The notes: a model not told the origin generated them from the letters alone. Positions 17,666 through 26,230 are shown, counted from the first letter of the stretch. The stretch: DNA of 32,269 nucleotides from Psychrobacter sp. FME6 (GCF_014861365.1 NZ_RRYW01000029.1:1-32269); one strand, 5' to 3'. A program made the numbers and translations.

Positions 17666-17696
17666 ATAAATAATGACAATAATAAATAATGACAAT
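17666..17696 (+). repeat. Tandem 15-bp repeat in the tonB upstream region
   Basis: ATAAATAATGACAAT occurs at 17666-17680 and again at 17682-17696, directly before the second Fur-like site. It may be a duplicated half site of a regulator or simple slippage. Confidence 0.6.
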
Positions 17697-17713
17697 AGTT
17701 CTCATTATCATTG
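17693..17713. promoter_or_regulatory. Second Fur-like site upstream of tonB
   Basis: CAATAGTTCTCATTATCATTG contains an intact ATTATCATTG half and a weaker left half. It is about 220 bp from tonB, so it may serve a promoter on the plus strand (a TATAAT at 17908-17913 precedes a 34-codon frame at 17923) or be an accessory site. The rest of 17473-17968 holds no recognisable gene. Confidence 0.5.
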
Positions 17714-18014
17714 ATATGTATCACTAACTCCTTTATGATAATCGCTGTTTACTTATCTGACCTTACAAAAAACGAAATAAGCAATAATATTGAAGATTGA
17801 AGGCAAAATAAATAGCGAAGAGCACTGTTGTTAATACAGTTATGCAGACTCTTTACTACCCTTCCTATATTTGGCAGTCGTTTGATTAACCAACTTTCTA
17901 TAACCTGTATAATGAGTTATTTATGTTTACCACTTTACTCTCTACACCAGTACCTGTATTCAAGCGTCTGACCCCTGCCGTCAAATCCGTAGAACCAAAC
18001 TTGGGAGATTTTAA

Positions 18015-18358
18015 TTACGCAGCTTGACGATAATAATCAAACCACACCTGTCTTGGCGATTTATAGCTCAAGCCCTTTTGAATTCTAGTCTCACTGCGAG
18101 CACAGCTCTTGCCTTGCGTCGCTGCAAAGCAGTGCTTTGCTAATCGTTCCTCATGTAGTACAGCTCGATGTATCTAATGACATCGGTAATAGCGGCAAAT
18201 CTAGTTTTATAATCTCTATGATATACCATCTCATTCTTCAATATGCCCCAGAAGCTTTCTATCGGAGCATTATCAAAGCAATTGCCTTTGCCACTCATTG
18301 AGCCTATAAACTGGTGCTGTTTAATGATCTTATGATACGCATGGCTACAGTATTGACT
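18015..18358 (-). pseudogene. IS3-family transposase OrfB, C-terminal fragment, interrupted
   Basis: The minus strand reads SQYCSHAYHKII, GSMSGKGNCFDNAPIESFWG, ILKNEMVYHRD and VIRYIELYY, the C-terminal part of the IS3-family rve integrase domain, including the catalytic Glu in NAPIESFW. The expected last residues (IQKGLSYKSPRQVWFDYYRQ, then AA and stop at 18015) follow only after about 67 bp of unrelated hairpin-rich DNA (18087-18153) that breaks the frame with a stop. The N-terminal two thirds of OrfB, all of OrfA and the left IS end are missing. Upstream of SQYC the usual HSDRG is replaced by other sequence, so this is a dead fragment. Confidence 0.88.
18087..18153. repeat. Hairpin-bearing insertion inside the transposase fragment
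   Basis: About 67 bp separates two contiguous pieces of the OrfB coding sequence. It contains the near-perfect palindrome GCAAAGCAGTGCTTTGC (18124-18140) and a GC-richer stretch CACTGCGAGCACAGCTCTTG. It has the size and structure of a small dispersed palindromic element. Confidence 0.6.
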
Positions 18359-18360
18359 AC

Positions 18361-18386
18361 TGGCTCCTGTCGTCAAATCCATAGAT
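18361..18386 (+). repeat. Second copy of the IS-end sequence, next to the recombinase trio
   Basis: TGGCTCCTGTCGTCAAATCC with ATAGAT after it matches 17969-17993 (TGACCCCTGCCGTCAAATCC GTAGAA) in about 21 of 25 positions and in the same orientation, 392 bp away. It lies 17 bp from the stop codon of the 1044-aa recombinase. It could be the end of a second IS copy or the left boundary of the trio element. Confidence 0.6.
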
Positions 18387-18402
18387 ATAAAATTGAGAGG
18401 TA

Positions 18403-21400
18403 TCAATTAGTCAAACCATCAACAATCAGCAAAAAATGCAAAACATAACTCATCAGAGCCGAAGATAATTTTGAATTACCCTTCTGCTTCAGCGGACTAA
18501 TAACCGTTAGTGCATAACCATTATAGGTTCCCAAGCTAGTAAGCTCGCTTTCAAAACTAGGAACTTTTTGTCTAAACTCTTCTATACGTTTGATCTGAGC
18601 AGCCTTATTGACAACAGGACGATACGCTTTTTTATTCTTCTCATTAATATAAGGCTCCGACTCAATACAGCTGATATTTACCCGCCAATGTTTACTGGGT
18701 AGAATTTGACACATGATTTTTAGATAGCTATAAAACAGCTTTTCTTGCTTAAAGCTAAAGCGAATCTCACTTTTTGAAGTATTGGTTTTCTCATAAAATA
18801 CCTTAAGCATTTGTTTTATTTCACGCCTACTCGCTTTGGATGTATAAAGCACCTCAAGGTTATCAAAACATTGATACACCAGCGCTTGCTCTTCACGATA
18901 ATGCAGCGGCGTTGGCGCGATTACAATATGATTGGAGCCTTGTTTACGCCTTTTTGAGATGAGCTTATGATTAAGCGTTCCATCGTCATTTTTTACTAAG
19001 CTCAGTGCGCGCTCATAAATCATTAACGCATCATCATACCTAAAGTTTAAACGACTAGCGTCCCCGAGTGTTTGACCATCTTCAAGGTCGCATAAAAGCT
19101 TTTCTATCGTCTCACGGCTATATCTACCAAACACGGCTGAAGACTGCTCTTTATCCGTATCGATAATACGGCTAGTTGAGTGAGGTGCTTTTACCTCATA
19201 ATCAGCAAGCTTTAGTTTCTTACACTCAATCTTACGATTCACATATGATCTGATCTTACTAAGATTGACCTTGTCATCTCTACTCTCTAAAGCAAGCGTA
19301 TTATGCTGTTTTAGATCCATACGACTGGTGCCAATCAGCTTGTTAACTACATCTAAAGGTAGAGTCAATTTCGCCTGCTGCAATTGATGGCTTGCGATAA
19401 GATCAGCAACGTGTATATAAGAACTAAAGGTAGTATTGAGGTCAGCATGACCTGCAAACTCCATGAGAGCATCCCAATGGTTGGTTGAGACACGACGCTT
19501 TTTACCTAAAAAGTGGGTTTTAATCTTGACGATTTGCATCTCATCATAACCTGTAAATTGCTGAGCAAATGTAGGATTGCATCTGAGTATGAGCGCCATA
19601 TTAGATATTACATTATGGCGAAAGCTGTGCATGGTTAGATCATGATAAGCGGTGTTTTCTAGTATGCGTTTTAGTGGCTGCTCAATACTATGACGAGACA
19701 ATGGAGAGGACTGATATGCCAAAGTAAATAAGTAGCGAGAAGACTGATTCTCTTTTAGATGAAAGAGTTTTTTAAACATCTCTATTTCTTTTGGCAAGAG
19801 TAGTAGGGATAAACAAATTCGCCGGGTACCATCATCTGATTTCAAGTCACGATGGGCATTTGAGCGAACAATAACGTTGTATTCCTTAAATCCTTGATTG
19901 TCGTATTCAATATCTTTAACTTGTAGCCCTAATATCTCGCTGATACGCATGCCGGTACGGTATAGCAATATTGTGACGATACTAAGTGCTTGCTTATAGT
20001 AATCACTCAGCCTCTCTTGCTCAGCGATACAATTAAGAATATTGTGATAAACCTGATTAGGTATGAGATAACTGGATACTATCTGTGGATCACCGCCACC
20101 TCTAATGTCGATATCAGGCGCTTGGTAATACCTTTTCAAAGAGTGATGCAGTGAGCAGATAACCGTTTTAGTAAACCCTAATTTATTTGGGTTCTTCTCA
20201 GCAATGATTTCGTTATATAGATAGTGGTAGTCATGCTTTGAGCATTGCATGAAATCAGTTGTACGCGTCCCTGCAATGAAGCCATTACCAATCTCAGACA
20301 AGTATCGTTTTAAAGTATTGATTTTATTACCACTGGTGAGTAAATCTAGCATCCATCTCACCAGTCGTTCTTGATTTGGATATAGGTTTTGGGTCAATAG
20401 ACTTTCTAACTGTGATTCAACTTGTCTTTTATCATTATTGAGTATGCTGCGTATTTCTTTAACCGCATCGGACCTAAATCTTTCAACCTTCACACCAACA
20501 AGTGAGTCCTTAGCACTATTACTAGATTCAATGACTAATTTACTAACGTGTTCATCTGATAAAATAGCATTGGGCGTTTTAATACTTTGAAAGTATCTAA
20601 TCCACTGGTCTATTGGCATTGAGGTTTGCTTTTGCTGACCTATTAGTACTTGCACCAGTTGAATGTCTAAATACACTTCTGGCATAGTCTGCCAATAGAT
20701 GGCAATGTGCCGTAAGTAGCTAGACTTATGGATGGAATTAACCGTAAAATTTTCTCCAATATACTCCCCTAGTCTTCTGACTACTTGATGATATTTAGGA
20801 AACTCGTTTTGCACTTGATACTGGCATTGTAGTTTGAGCAGCCATAAGCGACTGATATCATCTATGATGATCAGGCGTGTGTGATACACTTCATCTAAAT
20901 CGTTTTCTGTAGTAACAAGCTCATTGCCATAGTCGGATGATAGTAGCCTGATCGGCATGACCAGCATGTCATCAGTCATCTGATAGATAGGCTTTTTTTG
21001 CTCTAAATGCTCGTAAACCTTTTTGAGTAACTTTTCATCGTTATATCCTGCAAAACTAATGAGTGAGAATAAAAACCAGCTGACGCTATCAAGTAATGAA
21101 AAGGTATTTTTCTGCTGCCACTTATCAAACGCTTGTGCGACAATACTCTGGGCTGTAGATAAATATAGAAACGTCTCAAAATCATTGATATTTTTAGGAC
21201 GCTGCGGACGTACCGCAATTATTGGCTTTGGTAGTAACGGCAGCTGTCTTTTTTTACGCGCATCATTAATTCTATCAAAAAAGCGCTTGCGCTCGAATAA
21301 TGCAAATGGGATAAGATACGCTGAAACGCACTTTTCAATCTCGTCATAAAGCGCTTCATATAAACCGTATATCTGCTTGTCTGTTATTACCTCTGACGAT

Positions 21401-21537
21401 TGATACTCTTTAATAAAAGCATCCCAAGCGTTTTGACACAGCTCTTTTGTATGCTGTAATGCCTGCTTGCGCCGATCTTGCGCTTGTTCTGAGCGCCTCA
21501 AGTGACCATGTAGACTATCCGGCTGCATCTTTGTCAT
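18403..21537 (-). CDS. Large tyrosine recombinase, third gene of the recombinase trio
   Basis: A 1044-aa protein whose central domain (about residues 500-715) is a tyrosine recombinase: YRTGMRISEILGLQ supplies the first catalytic Arg (near 529), HSFRHN the HxxR (near 637), and FAGHADLNTTFSSYIH the second His and the nucleophile Tyr (near 707). All catalytic residues are present. The 500-residue N-terminal part is helical and of no recognised family. A 330-residue C-terminal part (RLNFRYDDALMIYERALSL and beyond) is also unassigned. The ATG overlaps the stop of the 747-aa gene by 4 bp (ATGA), so translation is coupled. Three-gene recombinase operons are known from Tn554-like, RIT and gamma-mobile-trio elements; size and order best recall the last (integrase GmtZ), an assignment from memory that needs a profile search. 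Confidence 0.85.
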   Translation of the reverse strand: MTKMQPDSLHGHLRRSEQAQDRRKQALQHTKELCQNAWDAFIKEYQSSEVITDKQIYGLYEALYDEIEKCVSAYLIPFALFERKRFFDRINDARKKRQLPLLPKPIIAVRPQRPKNINDFETFLYLSTAQSIVAQAFDKWQQKNTFSLLDSVSWFLFSLISFAGYNDEKLLKKVYEHLEQKKPIYQMTDDMLVMPIRLLSSDYGNELVTTENDLDEVYHTRLIIIDDISRLWLLKLQCQYQVQNEFPKYHQVVRRLGEYIGENFTVNSIHKSSYLRHIAIYWQTMPEVYLDIQLVQVLIGQQKQTSMPIDQWIRYFQSIKTPNAILSDEHVSKLVIESSNSAKDSLVGVKVERFRSDAVKEIRSILNNDKRQVESQLESLLTQNLYPNQERLVRWMLDLLTSGNKINTLKRYLSEIGNGFIAGTRTTDFMQCSKHDYHYLYNEIIAEKNPNKLGFTKTVICSLHHSLKRYYQAPDIDIRGGGDPQIVSSYLIPNQVYHNILNCIAEQERLSDYYKQALSIVTILLYRTGMRISEILGLQVKDIEYDNQGFKEYNVIVRSNAHRDLKSDDGTRRICLSLLLLPKEIEMFKKLFHLKENQSSRYLFTLAYQSSPLSRHSIEQPLKRILENTAYHDLTMHSFRHNVISNMALILRCNPTFAQQFTGYDEMQIVKIKTHFLGKKRRVSTNHWDALMEFAGHADLNTTFSSYIHVADLIASHQLQQAKLTLPLDVVNKLIGTSRMDLKQHNTLALESRDDKVNLSKIRSYVNRKIECKKLKLADYEVKAPHSTSRIIDTDKEQSSAVFGRYSRETIEKLLCDLEDGQTLGDASRLNFRYDDALMIYERALSLVKNDDGTLNHKLISKRRKQGSNHIVIAPTPLHYREEQALVYQCFDNLEVLYTSKASRREIKQMLKVFYEKTNTSKSEIRFSFKQEKLFYSYLKIMCQILPSKHWRVNISCIESEPYINEKNKKAYRPVVNKAAQIKRIEEFRQKVPSFESELTSLGTYNGYALTVISPLKQKGNSKLSSALMSYVLHFLLIVDGLTN

Positions 21538-23774
21538 AAGATAACCTGCTCTAATTCCAGCTCTATTGCCAACTGCTGGTAAGGTTTTTTAGCGTCTAAT
21601 ATATGCCCTATAGACAGTGCTGAGTTTTTTCGCCACGCTTCTTGCCCCATCATTTCATGACCAAAAACTGCCAAAATGACAGCTTCATCTACTCCCCGTT
21701 CATGTAAAAACCGTTGTCCCACATGGCGTGTCCAATCTGGCTTAAAGCGAAAATGAGTATCTAACTCTTGAATAATAATAGCTGGTCTAAGCGCATGAAA
21801 TCTGCCTTTCTTATCTATAAAGTTGAGTAGCGGCCTTTGGTAATCAAAAACCTTACTCACCTCTATACTAATGTTAGTATCTAAGCGTCCATAACGCCGA
21901 GCAAAGCTTCTTAAGTAACGTAAGAAGTTTTGAATAGCTTCCTGTAGAAATGCACAAATAGGCACTAAGCGCTGACTACTCGCTGTCGCCCGCTCCTCCT
22001 TATCAGAAATCCACATGATACCGGCTTGCAAGTTTATTTGGCTGAGATAACCTGGTGCGCCTTCTACCGCTCTTATTGAAGTCAGCAAAAGACACACATG
22101 CCATAACCATAAGTTATAAAAATTAAACTTTTCCCTATAGTTGTTAGTAGTTACTACCTTTTGCTGTAGGTAACTCATGAATTGCTTCACTATTGGATAG
22201 TCAGGGCTGTTTTGACTACCTATAGCCTCATCATTTGGTGCGACCTTGGATAGATAATCAACCAAGCTAGATTTGTTTTTATAACAGCGGTCAGTGAGAA
22301 TCTTAATCGCATTATAGTAAACCTCTTCTACCTCTTTAATCTCATGCGAGCTATACCAAGTATCTGCTCTTTTTTTACTGTTGCGTGAGGTGATGATAGT
22401 AGCCAGTTGAGTGCTACTGACTTGATAAATTAAAATGGTGTAAAGTGACTTTTTAATCCGACCCAAACTAATCAGCGGTAACTGTAGCGATACTCGTAGC
22501 TCAGCAATAACTTCATTAACCAACGCTGAATCTGGGTATCCTTTATAGGTTAAAAAAACCCCCAAAGCTTCAGGTAATGGTAGTTTGAACTGTGTTAGCC
22601 GATTAGCAATAACAGACTCTACCCCTACCGTTCTAATGCGCAGCGGCGTAATATCTAAATTGATAATGAATTCGTACCTTGTCCTGCGATTACTGATATC
22701 AGTGATTTTTTTATAATTGTTATTGATATCTTCAGCAAGTCTAGCGACTGAATGACCGGTGTATAAAGCAAGCAGCAAATAAACAATCGCGCGCTTTTTG
22801 TCCCTATCGCCTCCACCATCTTTGCAATCGTCAAACCATTGCCACAGCTTAGCGGTTATGTTTTGAATAGTAATGAGCGATAACTGACGAATATTGCTGC
22901 TTACAAATCGCTCATTCTTATTAGCATGAGCATACTTCGCCCTTGTTCTTCGAGACATCTGATTGTATGAGAACTTTTCATGATCCGCTAACTTTGTCTG
23001 ATCGAGATGAAAAAAATCAGGGACCGGATCATCTAAACGTTCACGATAAATATCGTTATTATTTTTTGTTTGCTCAAAGCTTGTGACTGATATTAGCTCA
23101 TCCGCATCATCATCGACGTCTGTGTGCATGACGTGCTGGATACTAGGTTTATCAATTCTGCTTCTTTTGGTCTGTTTTCTGCCGGAGGAAGTGCGCGTTA
23201 TGCTATCTCTATTATTAAACGCAAAATCAATGGTTCGATATATTTTGATAAATGATTTGAGATTAGGGTCATTCGTATTCTCAAGTTCGATTCGATAACT
23301 CTCAAACCTCTCATAGGTAGTCTGTAAGCTATCAGCTTGTAGCATCAAGTAACAGTGATCCCAAAGACTGTGATTACCACTATTTGGATTCATCCATTTT
23401 CTAGCTTCAGCAGTAGTCTCACTAATACGATTAGGTAGTTCATTCTGAGCAAAATAGATAAGCAGATGGCATAATTTTGCGACCCACAGCCATTCTTCAC
23501 TTGGATTGTTGATATCAAGGTTTGGTAGATGATAGGTACTGGCGATAAAGGCTCGAGTGAGATTTTCGGGCTTAGTCAACTTACGATCATAGGATTGGTA
23601 TATTTTTTTAAGATACGCTGAAGTCAAAGCTTTTGACTGTTCCGCTTCTACGTTGATGTCCATAAAGGCATTCGAGACTAAACTAGCGACGGTTATAAAG
23701 AAATGACGGACATCAGTAGTATAGATGTCCTTAGTATCTGGTATCAGCGTCTCTACGTTATTAATTATTATCAT
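21534..23774 (-). CDS. Recombinase-like protein lacking the nucleophile Tyr, second gene of the trio
   Basis: A 747-aa protein with a C-terminal tyrosine-recombinase-like domain (about 530-720). TSIRAVEGAPGYL fits the first Arg box. PDWTRHVGQRFLHERG occupies the HxxRH box with the first His replaced by Asp. FGHEMMGQEAWRKNSAL fits the GH box, but no Tyr is found where the nucleophile should be. It may therefore be a structural or DNA-binding partner, or use another residue. The N-terminal 500 residues are unassigned. ATG 23774 is chosen because GAGG lies close upstream; an upstream in-frame TTG (23789) is less likely. It overlaps the end of the first gene by 14 bp and the start of the third by 4 bp. 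The counterpart in gamma-mobile-trio elements would be recombinase GmtY (inference). Confidence 0.78.
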   Translation of the reverse strand: MIIINNVETLIPDTKDIYTTDVRHFFITVASLVSNAFMDINVEAEQSKALTSAYLKKIYQSYDRKLTKPENLTRAFIASTYHLPNLDINNPSEEWLWVAKLCHLLIYFAQNELPNRISETTAEARKWMNPNSGNHSLWDHCYLMLQADSLQTTYERFESYRIELENTNDPNLKSFIKIYRTIDFAFNNRDSITRTSSGRKQTKRSRIDKPSIQHVMHTDVDDDADELISVTSFEQTKNNNDIYRERLDDPVPDFFHLDQTKLADHEKFSYNQMSRRTRAKYAHANKNERFVSSNIRQLSLITIQNITAKLWQWFDDCKDGGGDRDKKRAIVYLLLALYTGHSVARLAEDINNNYKKITDISNRRTRYEFIINLDITPLRIRTVGVESVIANRLTQFKLPLPEALGVFLTYKGYPDSALVNEVIAELRVSLQLPLISLGRIKKSLYTILIYQVSSTQLATIITSRNSKKRADTWYSSHEIKEVEEVYYNAIKILTDRCYKNKSSLVDYLSKVAPNDEAIGSQNSPDYPIVKQFMSYLQQKVVTTNNYREKFNFYNLWLWHVCLLLTSIRAVEGAPGYLSQINLQAGIMWISDKEERATASSQRLVPICAFLQEAIQNFLRYLRSFARRYGRLDTNISIEVSKVFDYQRPLLNFIDKKGRFHALRPAIIIQELDTHFRFKPDWTRHVGQRFLHERGVDEAVILAVFGHEMMGQEAWRKNSALSIGHILDAKKPYQQLAIELELEQVIL

Positions 23775-24309
23775 AGCGAACCTCACCAATTAGTTCAGAG
23801 AAAGATGGTATTTTCTTGGACTGCTGATTACGGTATAGACTGGTTTGGTAGTCATAATGATGACGCTTGAGACCTTTAATATCTAGAATGTGCTGTATGG
23901 TCAGAGGTTTATTAAATAGCGCTTGTTGCACTTGAGTAGGCATATCACTTTTTATAGCCTCAAATATTTTTGGGTCAATAGGATCTACATTGGTAAACTC
24001 GTTCATCAGACAAGACCAAGCACGTCGCTCAATTTCTGCTTTAGAAGGGTTTACTCTTCTAATTGAGATTTCAGTGCCGTCCATTAGCAAACCTACTTCT
24101 CTAAAACCTTCAAAAAAATAATACCGCTCGTCTATCTCAACGACTTCTAATAATAGTGTTCTATCTGAGAAAAACGCATTAACCTCAGCTTCGAACAATT
24201 CGCAGAATATCTGATAAGGTTTACCGGCACATTCGTGCACTACCAAATTGTTTTTTATGGCAATGCTTTTGACGCTTCGCCTCACTACTTTTTTGGTACT
24301 CTTCGCCAT
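23761..24309 (-). CDS. First protein of the recombinase trio, function unknown
   Basis: A 182-aa protein starting MAKSTKKVVRRSVKS, with a strongly basic N-terminus. Further on are ECAGKPYQIFCELFEAEV, YYFFEGFREVGLLMDG and a C-terminal LTIQHILDIKGLKRHHYDYQ that could be a helix-turn-helix-like DNA-binding segment. ATG 24309 is preferred, with AGGT about 8 bases upstream; the frame is open for 39 more codons but without support. The stop overlaps the next gene, so the three form one operon. It may be the accessory DNA-binding subunit of the recombination complex, comparable with TnpC of Tn554 or GmtX; this rests on position only. Confidence 0.7.
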   Translation of the reverse strand: MAKSTKKVVRRSVKSIAIKNNLVVHECAGKPYQIFCELFEAEVNAFFSDRTLLLEVVEIDERYYFFEGFREVGLLMDGTEISIRRVNPSKAEIERRAWSCLMNEFTNVDPIDPKIFEAIKSDMPTQVQQALFNKPLTIQHILDIKGLKRHHYDYQTSLYRNQQSKKIPSFSELIGEVRYDNN

Positions 24310-24891
24310 GATCAATGACCTATATATCAGAGGTATATCCCATACAAAATTATTCACCCACGATAGGGTAGGCATGCTAAAATATCTTTGGTTGGTGTCA
24401 TAATACCACACTAAACTAGTGACCAAAAATATGTTTAATACGCCAATCTACTTACTATTTGAAAATAATTAAGTATAATAAAAATCTTGAAACCTTTTAG
24501 AATAAAGGTTTACAGACTAATACAATCTAATATCATTTTGGTTTACGCCCTTGCCAAGGTTGGGGTTTCATACTTACTCCTGTTTGTTGTTTTTTATATT
24601 TCTTTATTCAAACTATCCAAGGCAGCAATTACTTTTTTTATAGTATAAGAGGATTAAAGTAACTAATTCCATTTCATCAATTATGTTAATGGATGGCACG
24701 CCCTAAGGCAATGACAGTACCCTTTTATGTTGTTATTCATCTTATCTTGCCGATAATCGACTATTTTGACTATGTGTTGCAAAGTGGGCTACAAGTGGTA
24801 CAGTAGAGCTATGCAGGCCATCGCTTTAATATCATAGCTTCAAGATAAGTTACGACAGAAACTTTGATTTTGTAAAAGGAGTTCACTACTG
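24310..24891. other. Intergenic region between recombinase trio and RHH gene
   Basis: Divergent promoter region. It contains a small hairpin, AAACCTTT (24490-24497) with AAAGGTTT (24504-24511), and a solitary GCACGCCCTAA at 24697-24707 that resembles the ends of the TA-flanked miniature elements. No clear right-hand boundary repeat matching 18361-18386 was found. If the trio belongs to a mobile element, its right end is probably in here or further on. Confidence 0.5.
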
Positions 24892-25176
24892 ATGAGTAAA
24901 TCTAAACAGGCGTCCATTCATATTCGTTGTGATTACGATTTAGCCAATGAATTTAAGCAAGTAGTCGAGCAAAATGGCTACAGCAAGTCACTTGTTCTAC
25001 GCGAGTTGATGCAAGATTATATTAACACCTCTAAAAACCACAGTATGCAATCCGAACAAGACGTGATAAGACAGGTTCTAAAAAAAGACGATACAATTAA
25101 AGCAGCGCCTTTAAAAGATATGACAACCGATGAGCTGTTGAAGCTAGCTATAAGAATGGCTGAAAAACATATATAA
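24892..25176 (+). CDS. Ribbon-helix-helix DNA-binding protein
   Basis: A 94-aa protein. Residues 6-44 (ASIHIRCDYDLANEFKQVVE, then NGYSKSLVLRELMQDYI) have the strand-helix-helix pattern of Arc/CopG-type ribbon-helix-helix domains. The C-terminal half is charged and helical (LKDMTTDELLKLAIRMAEKH). AAAAGGAG precedes the ATG by ten bases. Such proteins are typical of plasmids and mobile elements, as repressors, antitoxins or relaxosome accessory factors. No toxin frame follows it within 300 bp, so an autonomous regulator of the neighbouring recombinase operon, transcribed divergently, is the most economical reading. Confidence 0.75.
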   Translation: MSKSKQASIHIRCDYDLANEFKQVVEQNGYSKSLVLRELMQDYINTSKNHSMQSEQDVIRQVLKKDDTIKAAPLKDMTTDELLKLAIRMAEKHI

Positions 25177-25231
25177 CTTAGCTACTTATACCCTACTTAT
25201 CTATCTGATAGTCGAAGACAAGGTTGTAGCT

Positions 25232-25257
25232 AAAAAACACCGAAACCCATGTTTTTT
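25232..25257 (+). terminator. Possible terminator after the RHH gene
   Basis: AAAAAACA pairs perfectly with TGTTTTTT around a 10-base loop, 55 bp after the RHH stop. The T tract is part of the stem and the stem lacks GC, so termination strength is uncertain and it may work in both directions. Confidence 0.4.
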
Positions 25258-25527
25258 GATTTCCACCGTCAGGCTACGTACTTAAAACTTCCCAAATATC
25301 ACCCAAGTTTTAATATCTGCAGGTTCGACAGCATTTCTCAGTTGCCTTGACAACCCTCATAGAGATGGCGATACTCTGTTCCGGGAGTACGAAGCCAGGA
25401 AGCTTAGAACCCTTACAAAAGTACTGTCTACAGCTTATTAAGTATGTTCATATGACAACAGCTGTAGTGGTTACTTTAGTTGAATATTGAAATAAAAATA
25501 ATACTTATTAATGGAAAAGGAAAAATA
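25258..25527. other. Non-coding stretch before the deaminase gene
   Basis: No gene is recognised. The sequence is less AT-rich than the surroundings in 25260-25420 and includes an inverted repeat CTACAGCT / AGCTGTAG (25428-25467). It could be a decayed element or an unannotated RNA; there is no firm sign of either. Confidence 0.4.
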
Positions 25528-26004
25528 ATGGACGCTCAGTTAACCGATTTTGATAAAGAAATGATAAAAAGATCTATTGATCTTGCGATTGCCAACGTAG
25601 AAAAAGGCGGTGAACCTTTTGGCGCAGTTTTGACAAAAGGCCAAGAAGTGATTACTGAAGCGGTCAATGAAGCTTATATAGATCAAGACCCTACAGCGCA
25701 TGCAGAAATGCAAGCCATTCGCCAATCTGGAGAAACTCTGAATCTTCCACGTGACTCTGACATTACTATGTATGCGAGCGGCAAGCCTTGTGGTATGTGT
25801 ATGGCAGCCATGTTACAAGTTAAAATATCACGTGTAATATTCGCAGCAGATGAAGCGTTAGGCGATGCCTATGGGTGGGGTACAACACCTCTATATGAAA
25901 GCTTGAAGAAAGACTTTGGACAGCAAGGTATTGAGGTTATAAATTGTCCAGACCCTAAAAGTAAAGACGCGTTTGAAGCCTACGAGAAAAAGAATAAGAC
26001 CTAA
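25528..26004 (+). CDS. Nucleoside deaminase (guanine/cytidine deaminase-like)
   Basis: A 158-aa zinc-dependent hydrolase of the CMP/dCMP deaminase superfamily. The zinc motifs are HAEMQAIR (His and catalytic Glu at about residues 55-57) and PCGMCMAAM (two Cys near 85-88), with GGEPFGAVL upstream and DEALGDAYGWGTTPLYE following, close to the GuaD/nucleoside-deaminase group rather than TadA. It probably deaminates a free purine or cytosine-type base or nucleoside in the cytoplasm. The common PCPMC is PCGMC here, a mild change that leaves both Cys. ATG 25528 follows AAAAGGAAAAA; an upstream TTG frame is ignored. It is isolated, with a terminator at 26231-26262. Confidence 0.88.
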   Translation: MDAQLTDFDKEMIKRSIDLAIANVEKGGEPFGAVLTKGQEVITEAVNEAYIDQDPTAHAEMQAIRQSGETLNLPRDSDITMYASGKPCGMCMAAMLQVKISRVIFAADEALGDAYGWGTTPLYESLKKDFGQQGIEVINCPDPKSKDAFEAYEKKNKT

Positions 26005-26050
26005 AAGAATAAGGCCTAGATGGTAAGTTTATTAGGAGACGCTGGATTTA

Positions 26051-26212
26051 ACTATACTATAGCTGATTCACTTTAAAACTGATACGAGTGCTACTGGAGT
26101 AAATTTTTCGCCGCCTCTGTCACGCCTGCGAACAGCAAGCAAGAAAAATTAGCACCAGTAGCACGGGATTATTGACGTGTCGATTTTATTTAGAACTGAC
26201 TATATCTTTATG
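26051..26212. repeat. Dispersed hairpin repeat, copy 1
   Basis: The segment contains AGCTGATTCACTTTAAAACT, then GATACGAGTGCTACTGGAGT and AAATTTTTCGCCGCC. A diverged copy lies in reverse orientation at 29040-29153. Within it, CTACTGGAGTAAATTTTTC (26091-) and the complement near 26140-26161 (GAAAAATTAGCACCAGTAG) form an imperfect inverted repeat of about 70 bp. It lies in the untranslated gap between the deaminase and the NADAR-like gene. Confidence 0.75.
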
Positions 26213-26230
26213 TCGTCTTGCATTTCAATG

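Larger units (their letters stand above)
17969..18358 (-). mobile_element. 3' remnant of an IS3-family insertion sequence
   Basis: The stretch runs from an IS end (TGACCCCTGCCGTCAAATCC at 17969, read outward on the minus strand as ...GGGGTCA) to the point at 18358 where transposase similarity stops. Only the last part of orfB and the right end survive. Its other boundary abuts the recombinase trio. Confidence 0.75.

Noticed and set aside
24892-25176. RHH gene as the antitoxin of a toxin-antitoxin pair
   Set aside because: No toxin-like frame precedes or follows within 300 bp; the next gene is a complete deaminase with its own ribosome site.
25310-25420. Possible integron attC site or small RNA before the deaminase
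   Set aside because: No complete R-box/L-box pair or conserved RNA fold could be recognised.
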